Part shown: in pieces, positions 33,827 through 43,336 of the stretch
How positions within the stretch are numbered: the first letter of the stretch is position 1
Layout: each line of letters begins with the position of its first letter
Assembly (NCBI GenBank): GCA_050258815.1
Contig: JBLMZM010000176.1
Span: forward strand, 1 to 64,000
From: JAAXKN01 sp050258815
Lineage (GTDB): Bacteria; Bacteroidota; Ignavibacteria; Ignavibacteriales; SURF-24
DNA length: 64,000 nt
Direction: 5' to 3'
Notes under the pieces: model-generated
Seen by the model: the letters and a program-made list of their open reading frames with translations, nothing else
Databases searched by the model: none
Told to the model about the DNA's origin: nothing
Made by a program: the position numbers and the translations under genes

Positions 33827-36255
33827 ATTAGCGATATTGGTATTGAAAAATGAAAAGTTGTCCCCTTATTTTCCTGGCTTTCAAAGGTGATCTTTCCCCC
33901 GTGCAGTTCAACAGATCTTTTGACAATTGTCAGTCCGAGTCCCGTTCCCTGAGTGCCACCTGTATTTTCTCCCCTGTGGAAATACTCAAACATGTGTTTC
34001 TGATCGTTCTCAGGAATTCCGATGCCGTTATCTTTTATTTTGAAAGTAACTTCCGCATTATTGAATAAAACCGACAATATTACCTTACTATCCGCAGGCG
34101 AATATTTCAGGGCATTTGAGAGCAGGTTCGTTAGGATTAATCTAAGAAGCTTTTTGTCTAAAAAAAAGTTAGAAAGTTCAGTCTCATAATTAAATTCTAT
34201 TTTCCGGCCGTTGAAGTTCATCTCCAATTCGTTAAGTGCGTCCAGACAGAACTGGTAAAGATTCATATCCCCGGGGTTAAATTCGAGTCTGCCTGTATCA
34301 ACCCTGCTGATTGTAAGAACGTCATCCACGAGCTCTGTCATATAATTCACTGTCTTTTGGATCTTTTCCAGGTAGCTTTTGTGCTTGGATTGATCCAGTA
34401 CCTGATCGTAATTGTAGAGCAGGTCAGAGTATAGCTTAATTGAAGTAAGCGGTGTTCTGAACTCATGGGAAGCCATCGACACAAACCTTGAACGGAGTTC
34501 ATTTAGTTCCTTTTCATGAATCAGGGCCTCTTCCACCTTCCTCTGCAGGTTTCTTTGATTGGTAATATCCGTCATAACCCCAACAATACCGCCGGCCGTA
34601 CCATCATTTTTAAGCACTACGGCCTTGTGTATAAGCACGCTTCTTTTCCTGTTATGGCTGTCAAATATCTCCACTTCCTCTTTATGTTCGCCTAAACTCC
34701 GGAGGACCTCATTGTCACTATTGTCAATCCTGTGTGCGTAATCGGGCGATGTCACCTCAAAGACAGTACTCCCTACTGCCTCCTCATTTGTAAATCCATA
34801 TAGTTCCAGGAGGGCTCTATTGCAGTACAGATACCTTTTCTCGGCAGATTTAATGTAAATAGGGTTTGGCACCGTCTCTATCAGTGTTTTTAAGAAAGTC
34901 AGCTGGTTCTGAGTTTCCTGCTTGGCCATTTCATGATTACGGACCTCTTTCTTCAGCTTATCGTTTAATTTTTTCAGCTTTTCGGTCCTGATGGTCACCA
35001 GGTTTTCCAGGTGGTTTTTATAACTGTTAAGTTCTTCTTCGGCCTCTTTCCTTTCGGTTATATCAACAGCAATAACCTGAACGGCGGGTTTTCCCTTATA
35101 GATAAACGGGACAGCCGAAACTTCAACATCCACCACGGAGCCATCCAGACGAACGTATCTATCCTCCAGCGTTTCTGCTGCTTTATTCTGAGCGATCAGA
35201 GTATTTATTCTTTCCATAACAACAGGCCGAGAATCCGGGTGTACAAGATCAAGGGCCCTTTTGCCGATGAGCTGACCCATATTTTTGGCCCGGAACAGTT
35301 TAAGTCCTGCCTGATTTATAAATACTATTTTGCCGCCACTCTGAATAAATACCGTATTGGTTGAAAGTTCAACCAGCCTGCGGTACTGCTCTTCGCTCTC
35401 CCTCAGTTTCTCTTCAATCTGTTTTCTTTCCGTTATATCCCTTACTATTCCCAGGAATCTGTTGTCTGAAAGCATCTTGGAACTGATCTCAACGTTGACC
35501 AGGGTGCCGTCTTTTCTTATTGCCCGGCGCTGTTTAACCACCTCCATGCCCTTTTTTAATGCATCGTAGGCAAGCGGGTCTTTTTCAATATCTTCTGCGT
35601 GAATAAGTGCAGCAACATTCAGCTTTTTCAGCTCTTCCTTTGTATACTGAAGCATCCGGCAGCCATTTTTGTTGGCATCCAGGAGCTTGCCCTGCAAATC
35701 AGTAATGAATATTCCTTCGGAAGCCTGTTCAAATAATATCCGGAATCTCTCGTTGCTGTGATATAATTCCATTTCACGCTCTTTTCGCCTGGAGATGTCC
35801 TTAATAAAGAACATCTTGTACTCAGGATTTCCGGCAGCATCTTTAATTACAGCCACCCCAACGCTTATCCATATTTTTTTCCCGTCTTTCCTGAAAAATT
35901 CTGTTTCCAGGCCGTTATGAATTGTTTCTCCCCTGAGTAATGCGTCAATAATTTCACTGTCCGCTCCTGAGGTTCCACGCCTGATAACCACATCAAAAGC
36001 CTCCCTTGACAAATCGTCCTGCGTGTAACCGGTGGTTGCACAAAAACTCTGGTTGATCATCTGCCACGTACCATCAATGCAGATGTAGGCTATTCCTACA
36101 GTTGCATTTTCAAGACCAATCCTGTGGCGTTTTTCACTTTCTTTAAGTGCATTTTTTAGAATGCCGCAATCGGACTCATATTTTTCCAGTTCGGCGATTC
36201 TTTTTTGCAGTACCCTAATGGTTTCTTCGAGCTGAGCATTAGTTTGTTTTTTCAT
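33823..36255 (-). CDS. four-PAS soluble sensor histidine kinase
   Basis: An 810-residue kinase with no membrane helix, so it is probably cytoplasmic. Domain order: a short coiled coil (QLEETIRVLQKRIAELE), PAS/PAC modules at roughly 40-160, 165-285 and 285-405, a coiled coil near 405-455 (YKNHLENLVTIRTEKL), a fourth PAS near 460-575, HisKA with SMASHEFRTPLTSIKLY, and HATPase with NLLSNALKYSP, DNGIGIPEND and GTGLGLTIVKRS. Each PAS carries the DITERK-type exit motif. It is encoded directly upstream of, and overlapping, the LytTR response regulator, its likely partner. The stimulus is unknown. The upstream 354-bp region holds no gene. Confidence 0.93.
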   Translation of the reverse strand: MKKQTNAQLEETIRVLQKRIAELEKYESDCGILKNALKESEKRHRIGLENATVGIAYICIDGTWQMINQSFCATTGYTQDDLSREAFDVVIRRGTSGADSEIIDALLRGETIHNGLETEFFRKDGKKIWISVGVAVIKDAAGNPEYKMFFIKDISRRKEREMELYHSNERFRILFEQASEGIFITDLQGKLLDANKNGCRMLQYTKEELKKLNVAALIHAEDIEKDPLAYDALKKGMEVVKQRRAIRKDGTLVNVEISSKMLSDNRFLGIVRDITERKQIEEKLRESEEQYRRLVELSTNTVFIQSGGKIVFINQAGLKLFRAKNMGQLIGKRALDLVHPDSRPVVMERINTLIAQNKAAETLEDRYVRLDGSVVDVEVSAVPFIYKGKPAVQVIAVDITERKEAEEELNSYKNHLENLVTIRTEKLKKLNDKLKKEVRNHEMAKQETQNQLTFLKTLIETVPNPIYIKSAEKRYLYCNRALLELYGFTNEEAVGSTVFEVTSPDYAHRIDNSDNEVLRSLGEHKEEVEIFDSHNRKRSVLIHKAVVLKNDGTAGGIVGVMTDITNQRNLQRKVEEALIHEKELNELRSRFVSMASHEFRTPLTSIKLYSDLLYNYDQVLDQSKHKSYLEKIQKTVNYMTELVDDVLTISRVDTGRLEFNPGDMNLYQFCLDALNELEMNFNGRKIEFNYETELSNFFLDKKLLRLILTNLLSNALKYSPADSKVILSVLFNNAEVTFKIKDNGIGIPENDQKHMFEYFHRGENTGGTQGTGLGLTIVKRSVELHGGKITFESQENKGTTFHFSIPISLI

Positions 36256-36609
36256 TCAGGCATAATTTATTATTGACGAATTAATTATCGGTCCCGACAC
36301 AAATATATTTAGCATAACCCTGAATTTTTGCATTAATATTCCCGGGTATTGCCGGACGGCCTCATTATAATACATCCATTTTCCCAAATAGTACTATTCC
36401 ATACAGGATTATTTGTCAAAAGCTGTTGTCCTGATCATGCGGGCACATTTATCCTAATAACAATTAATGGGCTGAGCTTAATTAGCTGGTTCAGTTGAAC
36501 AGAATGGAAGGAGGCATACTTATTATGCGCAAGGTATTATCTCATTCAGGGAATCAGGCCGGTCGTGAGTATCAGTGCATTTAACACCATAACCGGCCCT
36601 GATAACTGA
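36256..36609. other. 354-bp region without a gene; holds one imperfect hairpin
   Basis: Arms at 36553-36563 and 36592-36603 pair over 11 bases with one bulged base, a 3'-end structure lying 7 bases past the serine dehydratase stop. No U tract follows on the minus strand. The rest is upstream sequence for the PAS kinase, AT-rich in parts. No ORF or promoter was assigned. Confidence 0.45.
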
Positions 36610-37803
36610 TCACTCCCACAGCAGAGCCAGACCGCCTTCGGAGGTTTCCTTATATATATGCGGCAGATCGTGTCCTGTCTGGTTCATGGTCTTTACTATC
36701 TTATCAAATGAAACAAAATGCCGCCCGTCGGAAAGCAGTGCAAATGTCGCGGTGTTAAATGCACGTTCTGCTGCAAATGCGTTGCGCTCGATGCACGGTA
36801 TCTGAACGAGTCCGCATATAGGGTCGCAGGTCAGCCCCAGGTGGTGCTCAATACCCATCTCAGCGGCGTATTCTATCTGGTGCGGTGTTCCGCCCAATAG
36901 CTGCGTGGCTGCAGCTGAGGCCATTGCACAGGCGGTCCCTATTTCACCCTGGCAGCCGACCCTTGCTCCTGCAATTGAAGCATTGGTTTTAACGATATTG
37001 CCTACCAGACCCGCTGTAGCCAGTGCCCGCAGAATTTTCTGATCCGAGAAGTCGAAGCTTTCCTTTAACCTTTTTAATACGGCCGGCACAACACCGCATG
37101 AACCGCACGTTGGGGCGGTTACAATTTTCCCGCCCGCAGCATTTTCTTCTGCCGAGGCAAGGGCATACGAGAAAACTAGCGTTTTTTCCTTGAGCGATCC
37201 GGTATAGTTTTTGGCCTTAACGTAAAATGATGAGGCCTTTCTCCTCAGCTTCAGTTCGCCGGGCAGTACACCTTCGGATTCAATACCCCTTTTAATGGAT
37301 TCGTTCATTACCTGCCAGACCTGAGCCAGGTGATCATATATTTCCGGCCCCTCGACTTCCTCAACATACTCCCACATCGAACTGCCGTTCTTCTTAGTCC
37401 AGTCCAGTATTTCATTCATAGTGCCCAGATTATATACTGAGGCCAATTCCTCATTATGGCTGTCATCAATAATCTTTCCGCCGCCAACGCTGTACACGGT
37501 CCATTCATTCATCAGATTTCCGTACTCATCCAGCGCTTCCAGCCTTAATGCATTGGGATGTTTAGGCAGGGATTCTTCTGGTTTCCAGATTATTTCCGTC
37601 GCCAGTGGCCTCAGGCTTTCAGTTATGGCTATGTCAGTAAGATGCCCCCTGCCCGTTGCAGCCAGACTGCCGTAGAGGGTTGCCCTGTAGCTTGCGGCAC
37701 CGGGATTATTATTTTTAAATACTTCGGCTGCGGTCCTGGGACCCATGGTATGACTGCTCGAAGGTCCATAACCTATTCTAAATATTTCTTTTAATGATTC
37801 CAT
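36610..37803 (-). CDS. L-serine ammonia-lyase, iron-sulfur single-chain form
   Basis: A 397-residue enzyme converting L-serine to pyruvate and ammonia with a [4Fe-4S] cluster. Motifs: the N-terminal IGYGPSSSHTMGPRTAAEVF, the APTCGSCGVVPAVL region with the first cluster cysteines, MASAAATQLLGGTP, and LGLTCDPICGLVQIPCIER. The cluster cysteines are therefore intact. It is shorter than the typical 450-460-residue SdaA, with the length typical of the single-chain type in Bacteroidota. A strong AGGAAG ribosome-binding site precedes ATG 37803. It lies alone between the nuclease gene upstream and the kinase region downstream. Confidence 0.93.
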   Translation of the reverse strand: MESLKEIFRIGYGPSSSHTMGPRTAAEVFKNNNPGAASYRATLYGSLAATGRGHLTDIAITESLRPLATEIIWKPEESLPKHPNALRLEALDEYGNLMNEWTVYSVGGGKIIDDSHNEELASVYNLGTMNEILDWTKKNGSSMWEYVEEVEGPEIYDHLAQVWQVMNESIKRGIESEGVLPGELKLRRKASSFYVKAKNYTGSLKEKTLVFSYALASAEENAAGGKIVTAPTCGSCGVVPAVLKRLKESFDFSDQKILRALATAGLVGNIVKTNASIAGARVGCQGEIGTACAMASAAATQLLGGTPHQIEYAAEMGIEHHLGLTCDPICGLVQIPCIERNAFAAERAFNTATFALLSDGRHFVSFDKIVKTMNQTGHDLPHIYKETSEGGLALLWE

Positions 37804-38030
37804 TGCTTCCTAACCTGTAACAGAGTAAAAATTCTTAAGCGGGCATTCCGATCCCACAAATATTCTTTCTGAAATTTCCTTTTAATTAAATCCATATTCC
37901 TCATCAGCGGGCTTGAACCTGGGAAACAGAGGCTGGCCGGTCTGAAAGAATTCCGGTTACAAAAATAAGAAAATCCGGCAGAACTTATGGGCAAAATTAC
38001 ATGCCCTGGAAAGAAAGTCCAACGTCTTTT

Positions 38031-38058
38031 GCCCGGCGTCTTTTGCTGGACGCCGGGC
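38031..38058. terminator. 10-bp perfect GC-rich inverted repeat downstream of the secreted nuclease gene
   Basis: GCCCGGCGTC (38031-38040) pairs perfectly with GACGCCGGGC (38049-38058) around an 8-base loop. It starts 20 bases past the stop codon at 38078. No U tract follows on either strand. A partial copy of the arm (AACGTCTTTTG) precedes it. Confidence 0.65.
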
Positions 38059-38077
38059 ATAGGAAGATTAGGCTCTA

Positions 38078-40342
38078 TTATTTCAGAAGTGTCAGCTTTT
38101 TCGATACCGAGTATGCGCCTGAGGTAAGCTTGTATAAATAGATCCCGCTGGCGAGATCCTTTCCGTCAAATTTCACCTGGTACCTGCCTGGTCCTTTTAC
38201 CCCCTCGGCAAGTGTTGCCACCTCCATGCCTATCAGGTTGTAAACCTTTAAGCTCATATAGCCATATGCGGGTAATGTATAATTTATGGTTGCCCCCGGG
38301 TTGCAGGGATTTGGATAGTTCTGGCTGAGCGTGATTCCGCCGGGGATAAAGTCATGATCCGTATACTCAACAACGTCTGTTACATTGCTCGTCCAATTGA
38401 CGTCATCAATTGTAACCTGCCCCGAAGTTGCATCTATCTGCTGGAAGCGGATGGTAAATGGACCGGTAACATTGACACTGATGGGGGCAAAGTCCTTTAT
38501 AACATTAGCTTCACCCGTTGAGGTTGCAGTTGCAACCAGCTTATCATTTATATAAACACCGAGTTTTACGTTGGTGCTGAACGACTGCATATACTTAAAA
38601 CTGAGCATGCCGCATCCGCCCTGAATTATACCCGAGGTAACGCTGGCAGCTGCATCTTTCTTTAACACGGGTGAGGGTGCCTTGATCTGCACGCCCGGGT
38701 TTCCCGAGCATAAATTGTACTTCCAGACAGAGCCATCCTGCCCTGAAAAACTTCCGTTTAAGTAGGATGTGCCGGTTTCCGGAAATTTTGCAAAGGTTTC
38801 AGTCCCGCCATTTGAAATAATGTCGTTATCCAGGACTTTAAGCGTAAATGTATTTTGCGCCCCAATTTGTACAGAAGTGCCGCCGGTTGCGTTTTTAAGG
38901 CTGAATGTCAGGTTCTGCGGCCCCTCTGTTGTTGTATTTTCAGGTATCTGCAGCGTAACGTATTGAGTCACAGAACTGCCAGCAGGAAATGTAACGGTCT
39001 GTTCATTAAAACCATTTACATATCTGCTGTCACCCGCAACAAGTACTACCTGCAATGTTGTTGGCGTTACCGGACTCGATCCTGAGATTGCAATTGGCAG
39101 ATTAAAGCTCTGCCCCTCGTTTACCGTGGCAGTAGATGCTGAGAAATAAACTGTGGTTTGTGCCAGACCGCTCGTGCGGGTCTTTATTGCAGGTACCGTT
39201 CCGCTGGTTTTATAGTTAATTTCACTGCCGGAACCGTTATAGGCATAAACCGTAAAGTAATAATCAGAAGCGGTCTTAAGATTAGTAAACGTACAGGAGT
39301 CTGCTCCTGAATAAGGCACGTTTATTATTTCCCTGCCGTCTGAGAAATCCTTGTCGTCATTATACCGGGTTCCGTCAACGGGTATGAAATAATTATCTTT
39401 ATTATATGCAAGGATCAGATAGCCAGAGGGAGCCTGTGCACCAGCAGCGGCATCGGTCCATTTCACCGTAATTGAATTGTCAGTCACACCGGCAGTAAGA
39501 TTTGTTAACTGATTCGTGGGCTCAGTAACAAAGACAGGTGACAAAAGTGTAAGATCATTAAAATTAATGTAGTTTACGTATTCCGGATGATCAACAAATG
39601 GATTTCTGTTCTGCTGAATTGTTTGTATATAATTGTTCCTTTCTATTTCCCACTTATCCGGCGGATCCAGCCTGTTCCATTCCAGCAGCGTATTCAGGTC
39701 CTCCGGAGCCTCGCCAATAGCAGGAAGTCTTGTGTTATTCAGCCAGTTAAAATTCCACGTGCCATTGACCCCGTCATACTTTATGCACATGTATAACAAG
39801 GCCCTGGCAGCATCCCCCTTGTGGGAATCTCTCGGTTCATAAACCGTTTTGCCGTCGGCATTGGTACCGAACTTCCCTTCCTTAAAGACATAGGTTGCAC
39901 TACTTACTACTCCAAGAGGATGATTGCTTCTGTATCCGTTTGCACTGTTCTGATTTGTAGGGAAAAGATGGTGCTGGTCTGAATACTCATCGCCATCTTT
40001 CGAATCATATGTCGGCATCCAGCTGTGGCACCAGGTATGTTCGCGGCTGAAGTAGCTCCACGCAAAAGGCGGGGTGTAAACATAATTTTCACCGCTGTAT
40101 ACGCAGGTTATAACCCTCCGGCCTTCTGTCGTATCCCGGGAAGCATATTTTGCCACCATCGTCTCATCATACTGATCGTAGCTGATTTTCGTATATGGGG
40201 CGCGAATGCGGGTTTTAAGCTGATTTATAAAATCGGGACTGGAGGTATTGATATTGTCGTAATATGTTCCGGCCTGGGGCAGTATTGTGCCGGAAAAAAG
40301 AATGAACAGACATAATAATTGAGCCCAAAATGTTTTTTTCAA
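38078..40342 (-). CDS. secreted endonuclease I-family protein with T9SS sorting domain
   Basis: A 754-residue exported protein. After the signal peptide (to LPQA) comes an endonuclease I domain (about 20-270) with the metal/catalytic motifs YFSREHTWCHSWMPTYD and SDQHHLFPTNQNSANGYRSN. Then come a fibronectin-III-like domain (TNQLTNLTAGVTDNSITVKW), a Calx-beta-like domain (STATVNEGQSFNLPIAISG), a further beta domain, and the C-terminal T9SS signal (ITLSQNYPNPCNPGATINYT and ASGIYLYKLTSGAYSVSKK). The nuclease likely degrades external DNA or RNA for nutrients. The start codon is TTG (40340-40342) with an AAGGAT ribosome-binding site, since no ATG precedes the signal peptide. Domain boundaries are approximate. 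Confidence 0.93.
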   Translation of the reverse strand: MKKTFWAQLLCLFILFSGTILPQAGTYYDNINTSSPDFINQLKTRIRAPYTKISYDQYDETMVAKYASRDTTEGRRVITCVYSGENYVYTPPFAWSYFSREHTWCHSWMPTYDSKDGDEYSDQHHLFPTNQNSANGYRSNHPLGVVSSATYVFKEGKFGTNADGKTVYEPRDSHKGDAARALLYMCIKYDGVNGTWNFNWLNNTRLPAIGEAPEDLNTLLEWNRLDPPDKWEIERNNYIQTIQQNRNPFVDHPEYVNYINFNDLTLLSPVFVTEPTNQLTNLTAGVTDNSITVKWTDAAAGAQAPSGYLILAYNKDNYFIPVDGTRYNDDKDFSDGREIINVPYSGADSCTFTNLKTASDYYFTVYAYNGSGSEINYKTSGTVPAIKTRTSGLAQTTVYFSASTATVNEGQSFNLPIAISGSSPVTPTTLQVVLVAGDSRYVNGFNEQTVTFPAGSSVTQYVTLQIPENTTTEGPQNLTFSLKNATGGTSVQIGAQNTFTLKVLDNDIISNGGTETFAKFPETGTSYLNGSFSGQDGSVWKYNLCSGNPGVQIKAPSPVLKKDAAASVTSGIIQGGCGMLSFKYMQSFSTNVKLGVYINDKLVATATSTGEANVIKDFAPISVNVTGPFTIRFQQIDATSGQVTIDDVNWTSNVTDVVEYTDHDFIPGGITLSQNYPNPCNPGATINYTLPAYGYMSLKVYNLIGMEVATLAEGVKGPGRYQVKFDGKDLASGIYLYKLTSGAYSVSKKLTLLK

Positions 40343-40416
40343 TTTTTAAATCCTTATAAATTCATTTATCAAAGATCTGGCCTGGAGGTTAGCAGTCGCA
40401 CTGGAAAGTTTCCCGA

Positions 40417-40504
40417 GGACTCAATACCAGGAAAAACCGTGGAGCAACTTACAATATTAATCAGGCAGCGTCAAGTTCCTGCTCCGGAATTCTGGTTGGA
40501 GTCC
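40417..40504 (+). other. structured intergenic segment upstream of the YidB-like gene
   Basis: Nested pairings: GGACTC (40417-40422) with GAGTCC (40499-40504), CCAG (40427-40430) with CTGG (40492-40495), GGAGCA (40441-40446) with TGCTCC (40480-40485), and ACTT (40447-40450) with AAGT (40473-40476), giving a long stem with internal loops and a bulge. Not matched to a known RNA family. It lies in the 265-bp divergent gap between the nuclease and YidB-like genes. Confidence 0.35.
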
Positions 40505-40607
40505 AGGGGAAATTAATAGATTGAATTAGTGTCATATAAGAATAATTTAGACAATACCCGGGTAAGTAACGGTTAGAAATGTTTATATTTAATCAAGCGA
40601 GGTGAAT

Positions 40608-41006
40608 ATGGGACTGATGGATAATTTAAAAGACACGGCAGGCAGCCTGCTGGGCGGTCAGAATTCCGGTATTGTAAATGCCGTACTGCAGATGTTTACG
40701 CACAATGAACACGGAGGATTGGGAGGACTCATCCAGTCTTTTCAGAGCAAGGGAATGGGAGATATTGTTTCCTCATGGATAAGTAAAGGTGAGAACAAAC
40801 CCATTTCAAAAGAGCAGTTAAAAGAGGGACTAGGTGAAAACCGCATACAGGATATAGCAACCAAATCAGGCCAGGCTCCCGATACGGTAGTCTCAAAACT
40901 AACTGAAGTATTGCCAGATGTAGTCAATAAACTGACTCCTGATGGAGATATCCCACAGGACAACGTGCTTCAGCAGGGCATTAGTTTCCTTAAAAGTAAA
41001 CTTTAA
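40608..41006 (+). CDS. YidB-like DUF937 protein
   Basis: A 132-residue protein with the YidB/DUF937 layout. Its markers are LKDTAGSLLGGQNSGIVNAVLQMF, a glycine-rich GGLGGLIQSFQSKGMGDIVSSWI stretch, ENRIQDIATKSGQAPDTVVSKL and VNKLTPDGDIPQDN. Function of this family is unknown. It has no signal peptide and is likely cytoplasmic. The reading frame opens at GTG 40602, but a GAGGTGA ribosome-binding site points to ATG 40608. It is followed by a strong terminator. Upstream lies a structured intergenic segment. Confidence 0.93.
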   Translation: MGLMDNLKDTAGSLLGGQNSGIVNAVLQMFTHNEHGGLGGLIQSFQSKGMGDIVSSWISKGENKPISKEQLKEGLGENRIQDIATKSGQAPDTVVSKLTEVLPDVVNKLTPDGDIPQDNVLQQGISFLKSKL

Positions 41007-41008
41007 AT

Positions 41009-41069
41009 GCTGCCCCCCGGGTCTGAAATCCATGCGTGGACTACAGACACGGGGGCAGCCCGGTTTTAT
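41009..41069 (+). terminator. terminator of the YidB-like gene
   Basis: GCTGCCCCC and GGGGGCAGC arms with a GTCTG/CAGAC extension form a long GC-rich stem (41009-41025 with 41044-41059). CCGGTTTTATT follows on the plus strand. Confidence 0.85.
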
Positions 41070-41272
41070 TGAAATATTTTTATTATTGATTCAAAAATAT
41101 TTGACTGAACTGCCATATTATCATTTTTTTTCGTACTTTAACCCAGTAATTAAAATATTTTGAACAGGTTTTTGTTTCGCTTAATTTTTCTAAGATGAAC
41201 TTTATCTGCCGGTATTTAAGTTGAATACGCTTACCTGATCTTTCCTCTCATTATTTTTTCGTTTTACGATTT

Positions 41273-43084
41273 ATGAATTATTCTACAGAGCATAAATTTC
41301 ACATCCCTGTACTGGGTGTGGGTTTTTCTATTGATACACCGGTTAAGGTGGCAAAATACGGAATTTCATCGGTTATTTCCCTGGTGGATGATACACTGAT
41401 GGAGAAACTCAGAAAACATTATCTGGACAAACTCAACGAACCCTATATTCCTATTATGAGCAATGATGATGATTCAAGGGCCTGCAGGATTACCGCGTAC
41501 CTGAATCTTATACACAGAATAGTACGTGAGCAGTTTGAATCATTGAAAGCTTCCGCCTTTACGGCAGGCAGTGAAATCAGTAAATACTTCGAGATGCTGC
41601 CCGACTTCTCGCAGCTGAAGATCCGCTATCATGAAATGCTGGCCTCAAAAGACGAAAAGCTCAGGAGCAAACTTGAGGCCTGGCTCAGACAGAACATCAG
41701 ACGCGGGTCAATTGACGTCAATATAATGACTAAGGTGGACAACGCTAATTATGATAAAAACGGCAACAAAATGACGCCGGAATACAACGATGCCCATGCC
41801 TCCTTAAGGGGCTTTGCGCAAAGTGATCTGGAAGGTTCAATCATCTTTTCAGCCGGAATGAACCCCAAATTGTTCAGCTACCTGGAAAGCTTCGCGGATT
41901 TTTACCCCGCTAATTATAATAAACCTAAAAAGAAAATTGTAATTAAGGTGAGCGATTTCCGCTCTGCCGATATACAGGGCAGATACCTGGCTAAAAAGGG
42001 ACTCTGGGTTTCGGAATACCGCATTGAATCTGGACTTAACTGCGGGGGGCATGCTTTTGCCTCAGACGGACAGCTCCTGGGACCCATACTCGAAGAATTC
42101 AGGCAAAAGAAGGACCAGCTCTTGGCCTCACTGCGCGAATTGTATCTTAAGGCCATCAATAATAAAAATATTTCTTTCGATCCTGAAAACCTGGAATTTC
42201 ACGTGACCGTCCAGGGCGGCGTGGGTAAATCCACAGAACAGGAATTCCTGCTCCGCCATTACAACGTTAAATCGGTAGGCTGGGGAAGCCCTTTTCTTCT
42301 GGTGCCTGAAGTGATGAATGTGGATGATGATACACTGCAGAGACTTAGTGCTGCGGGTGAGGACGACCTTTATTTAAGCGGAGTTTCCCCTCTTGGAGTC
42401 GCCTTTAACAACCTGCGAGGAAATGAAAAGGACACTGAAAAAATGCTCCGGGTGGAAAATGATAAACCAGGCAGCCCATGCCCTAAAAAATTCCTGCAGT
42501 CAAGCACTGAATTTTCAGATAAACCTCTCTGCACAGCCTCAATTACCTTTATCAACAAAAAGGTTAAGCAGCTGAAAGAAAAATTCACCGAAACAGAAGA
42601 CTTCCAAAAAGAATTTGACAGGACGGTTGAGAAGGTTTGTTTATGTGAAGGGCTTGCAGCCTCGGCTCTGATTGTAAATAACATTGAAACCCCCAGGCAA
42701 AGCCGGGCAGTCTCGGTATGCCCGGGTCCTAACCTGGCATACTTTTCAAAAATTACCGGGCTCAGAGAGATGGTAGATCATATCTACGGGAAGATTGACC
42801 TCATAACAGATCCTTCCAGACCCAATATGTTTATCAAGGAATTATCCCTTTACGTGGATTATTTCTTCAGGAAAGCAGATGAGAGCATGAAACCCTTGTC
42901 GGCTCAGGCCGAATCGGTTCTTGCATCATTTAAGGCCAATCTGCTTGAAGGCATTAACTATTACAAGAAAATAATTCCCGAGATAGCCGAAGAGACAGAA
43001 AAGGTTAAACAGAAGATGACCGAACAGCTAAATTTATTTGAAGCTAAATTAATGTCCTTCTCCGCAATAACTGTTAAGAGTTAG
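41273..43084 (+). CDS. 603-residue protein of unknown function, FMN-TIM-barrel-like with cysteine-rich half
   Basis: I do not recognise a named family with certainty. The first 350 residues look like an FMN-type TIM barrel: LGVGFSIDTPVKVAKYG near the N terminus, ESGLNCGGHAF (Cys257) as a phosphate/flavin-style loop, and VTVQGGVGKSTEQEF followed by SVGWGSPFLLVPEV. The next section has PLGVAFNNLRGNEKD and then cysteines at about 403, 420, 456, 458 and 483 (SPCPKKF, PLCTASI, VCLCEGL, VCPGPNL), a pattern that could hold an iron-sulfur cluster. The C-terminal 60 residues are helical and Lys/Glu-rich. It has no signal peptide and stands alone, between two terminators. Nitronate monooxygenase or glutamate-synthase-like relatives are possible, unproven. 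Confidence 0.7.
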   Translation: MNYSTEHKFHIPVLGVGFSIDTPVKVAKYGISSVISLVDDTLMEKLRKHYLDKLNEPYIPIMSNDDDSRACRITAYLNLIHRIVREQFESLKASAFTAGSEISKYFEMLPDFSQLKIRYHEMLASKDEKLRSKLEAWLRQNIRRGSIDVNIMTKVDNANYDKNGNKMTPEYNDAHASLRGFAQSDLEGSIIFSAGMNPKLFSYLESFADFYPANYNKPKKKIVIKVSDFRSADIQGRYLAKKGLWVSEYRIESGLNCGGHAFASDGQLLGPILEEFRQKKDQLLASLRELYLKAINNKNISFDPENLEFHVTVQGGVGKSTEQEFLLRHYNVKSVGWGSPFLLVPEVMNVDDDTLQRLSAAGEDDLYLSGVSPLGVAFNNLRGNEKDTEKMLRVENDKPGSPCPKKFLQSSTEFSDKPLCTASITFINKKVKQLKEKFTETEDFQKEFDRTVEKVCLCEGLAASALIVNNIETPRQSRAVSVCPGPNLAYFSKITGLREMVDHIYGKIDLITDPSRPNMFIKELSLYVDYFFRKADESMKPLSAQAESVLASFKANLLEGINYYKKIIPEIAEETEKVKQKMTEQLNLFEAKLMSFSAITVKS

Positions 43085-43166
43085 TAAGATTGCTGCCTAT
43101 GTAACGCAATAATCCTGGAGAAGATAATATCTTCGTTAACTCAGCCATTACAATACTGCCAGAAAA

Positions 43167-43207
43167 TTTAAGTGCCGGGATCAGCATCTCTGAACCCGGC
43201 ACTTAAA
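43167..43207. terminator. hairpin downstream of the 603-residue protein gene
   Basis: Thirteen-base arms (43167-43179 and 43195-43207) pair perfectly, with an inner TCAG/CTGA extension. It sits about 80 bases past the stop codon. The plus strand continues TAATCTTA, with no strong U tract. Confidence 0.6.
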
Positions 43208-43336
43208 TAATCTTAAAATCACATTCGTCATTTCAAAAACATCATTCTGATGGATTTATCAAAAGTACTACGTTCTGTGTTTTGTCTGACTTTTTCACTA
43301 TATTTTTACAAGATTAAAATTTTCATGGGGGTTACT

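Noticed and set aside
37791..38060. 89-residue minus-strand frame upstream of the serine dehydratase
   Set aside because: It starts within the terminator-like repeat at 38031-38058 and has no family-like composition.
40385..40420. A GCACTGG-type stretch in the nuclease/YidB gap that resembles part of a riboswitch core
   Set aside because: The surrounding bases match no known consensus I can recall; no riboswitch is claimed.
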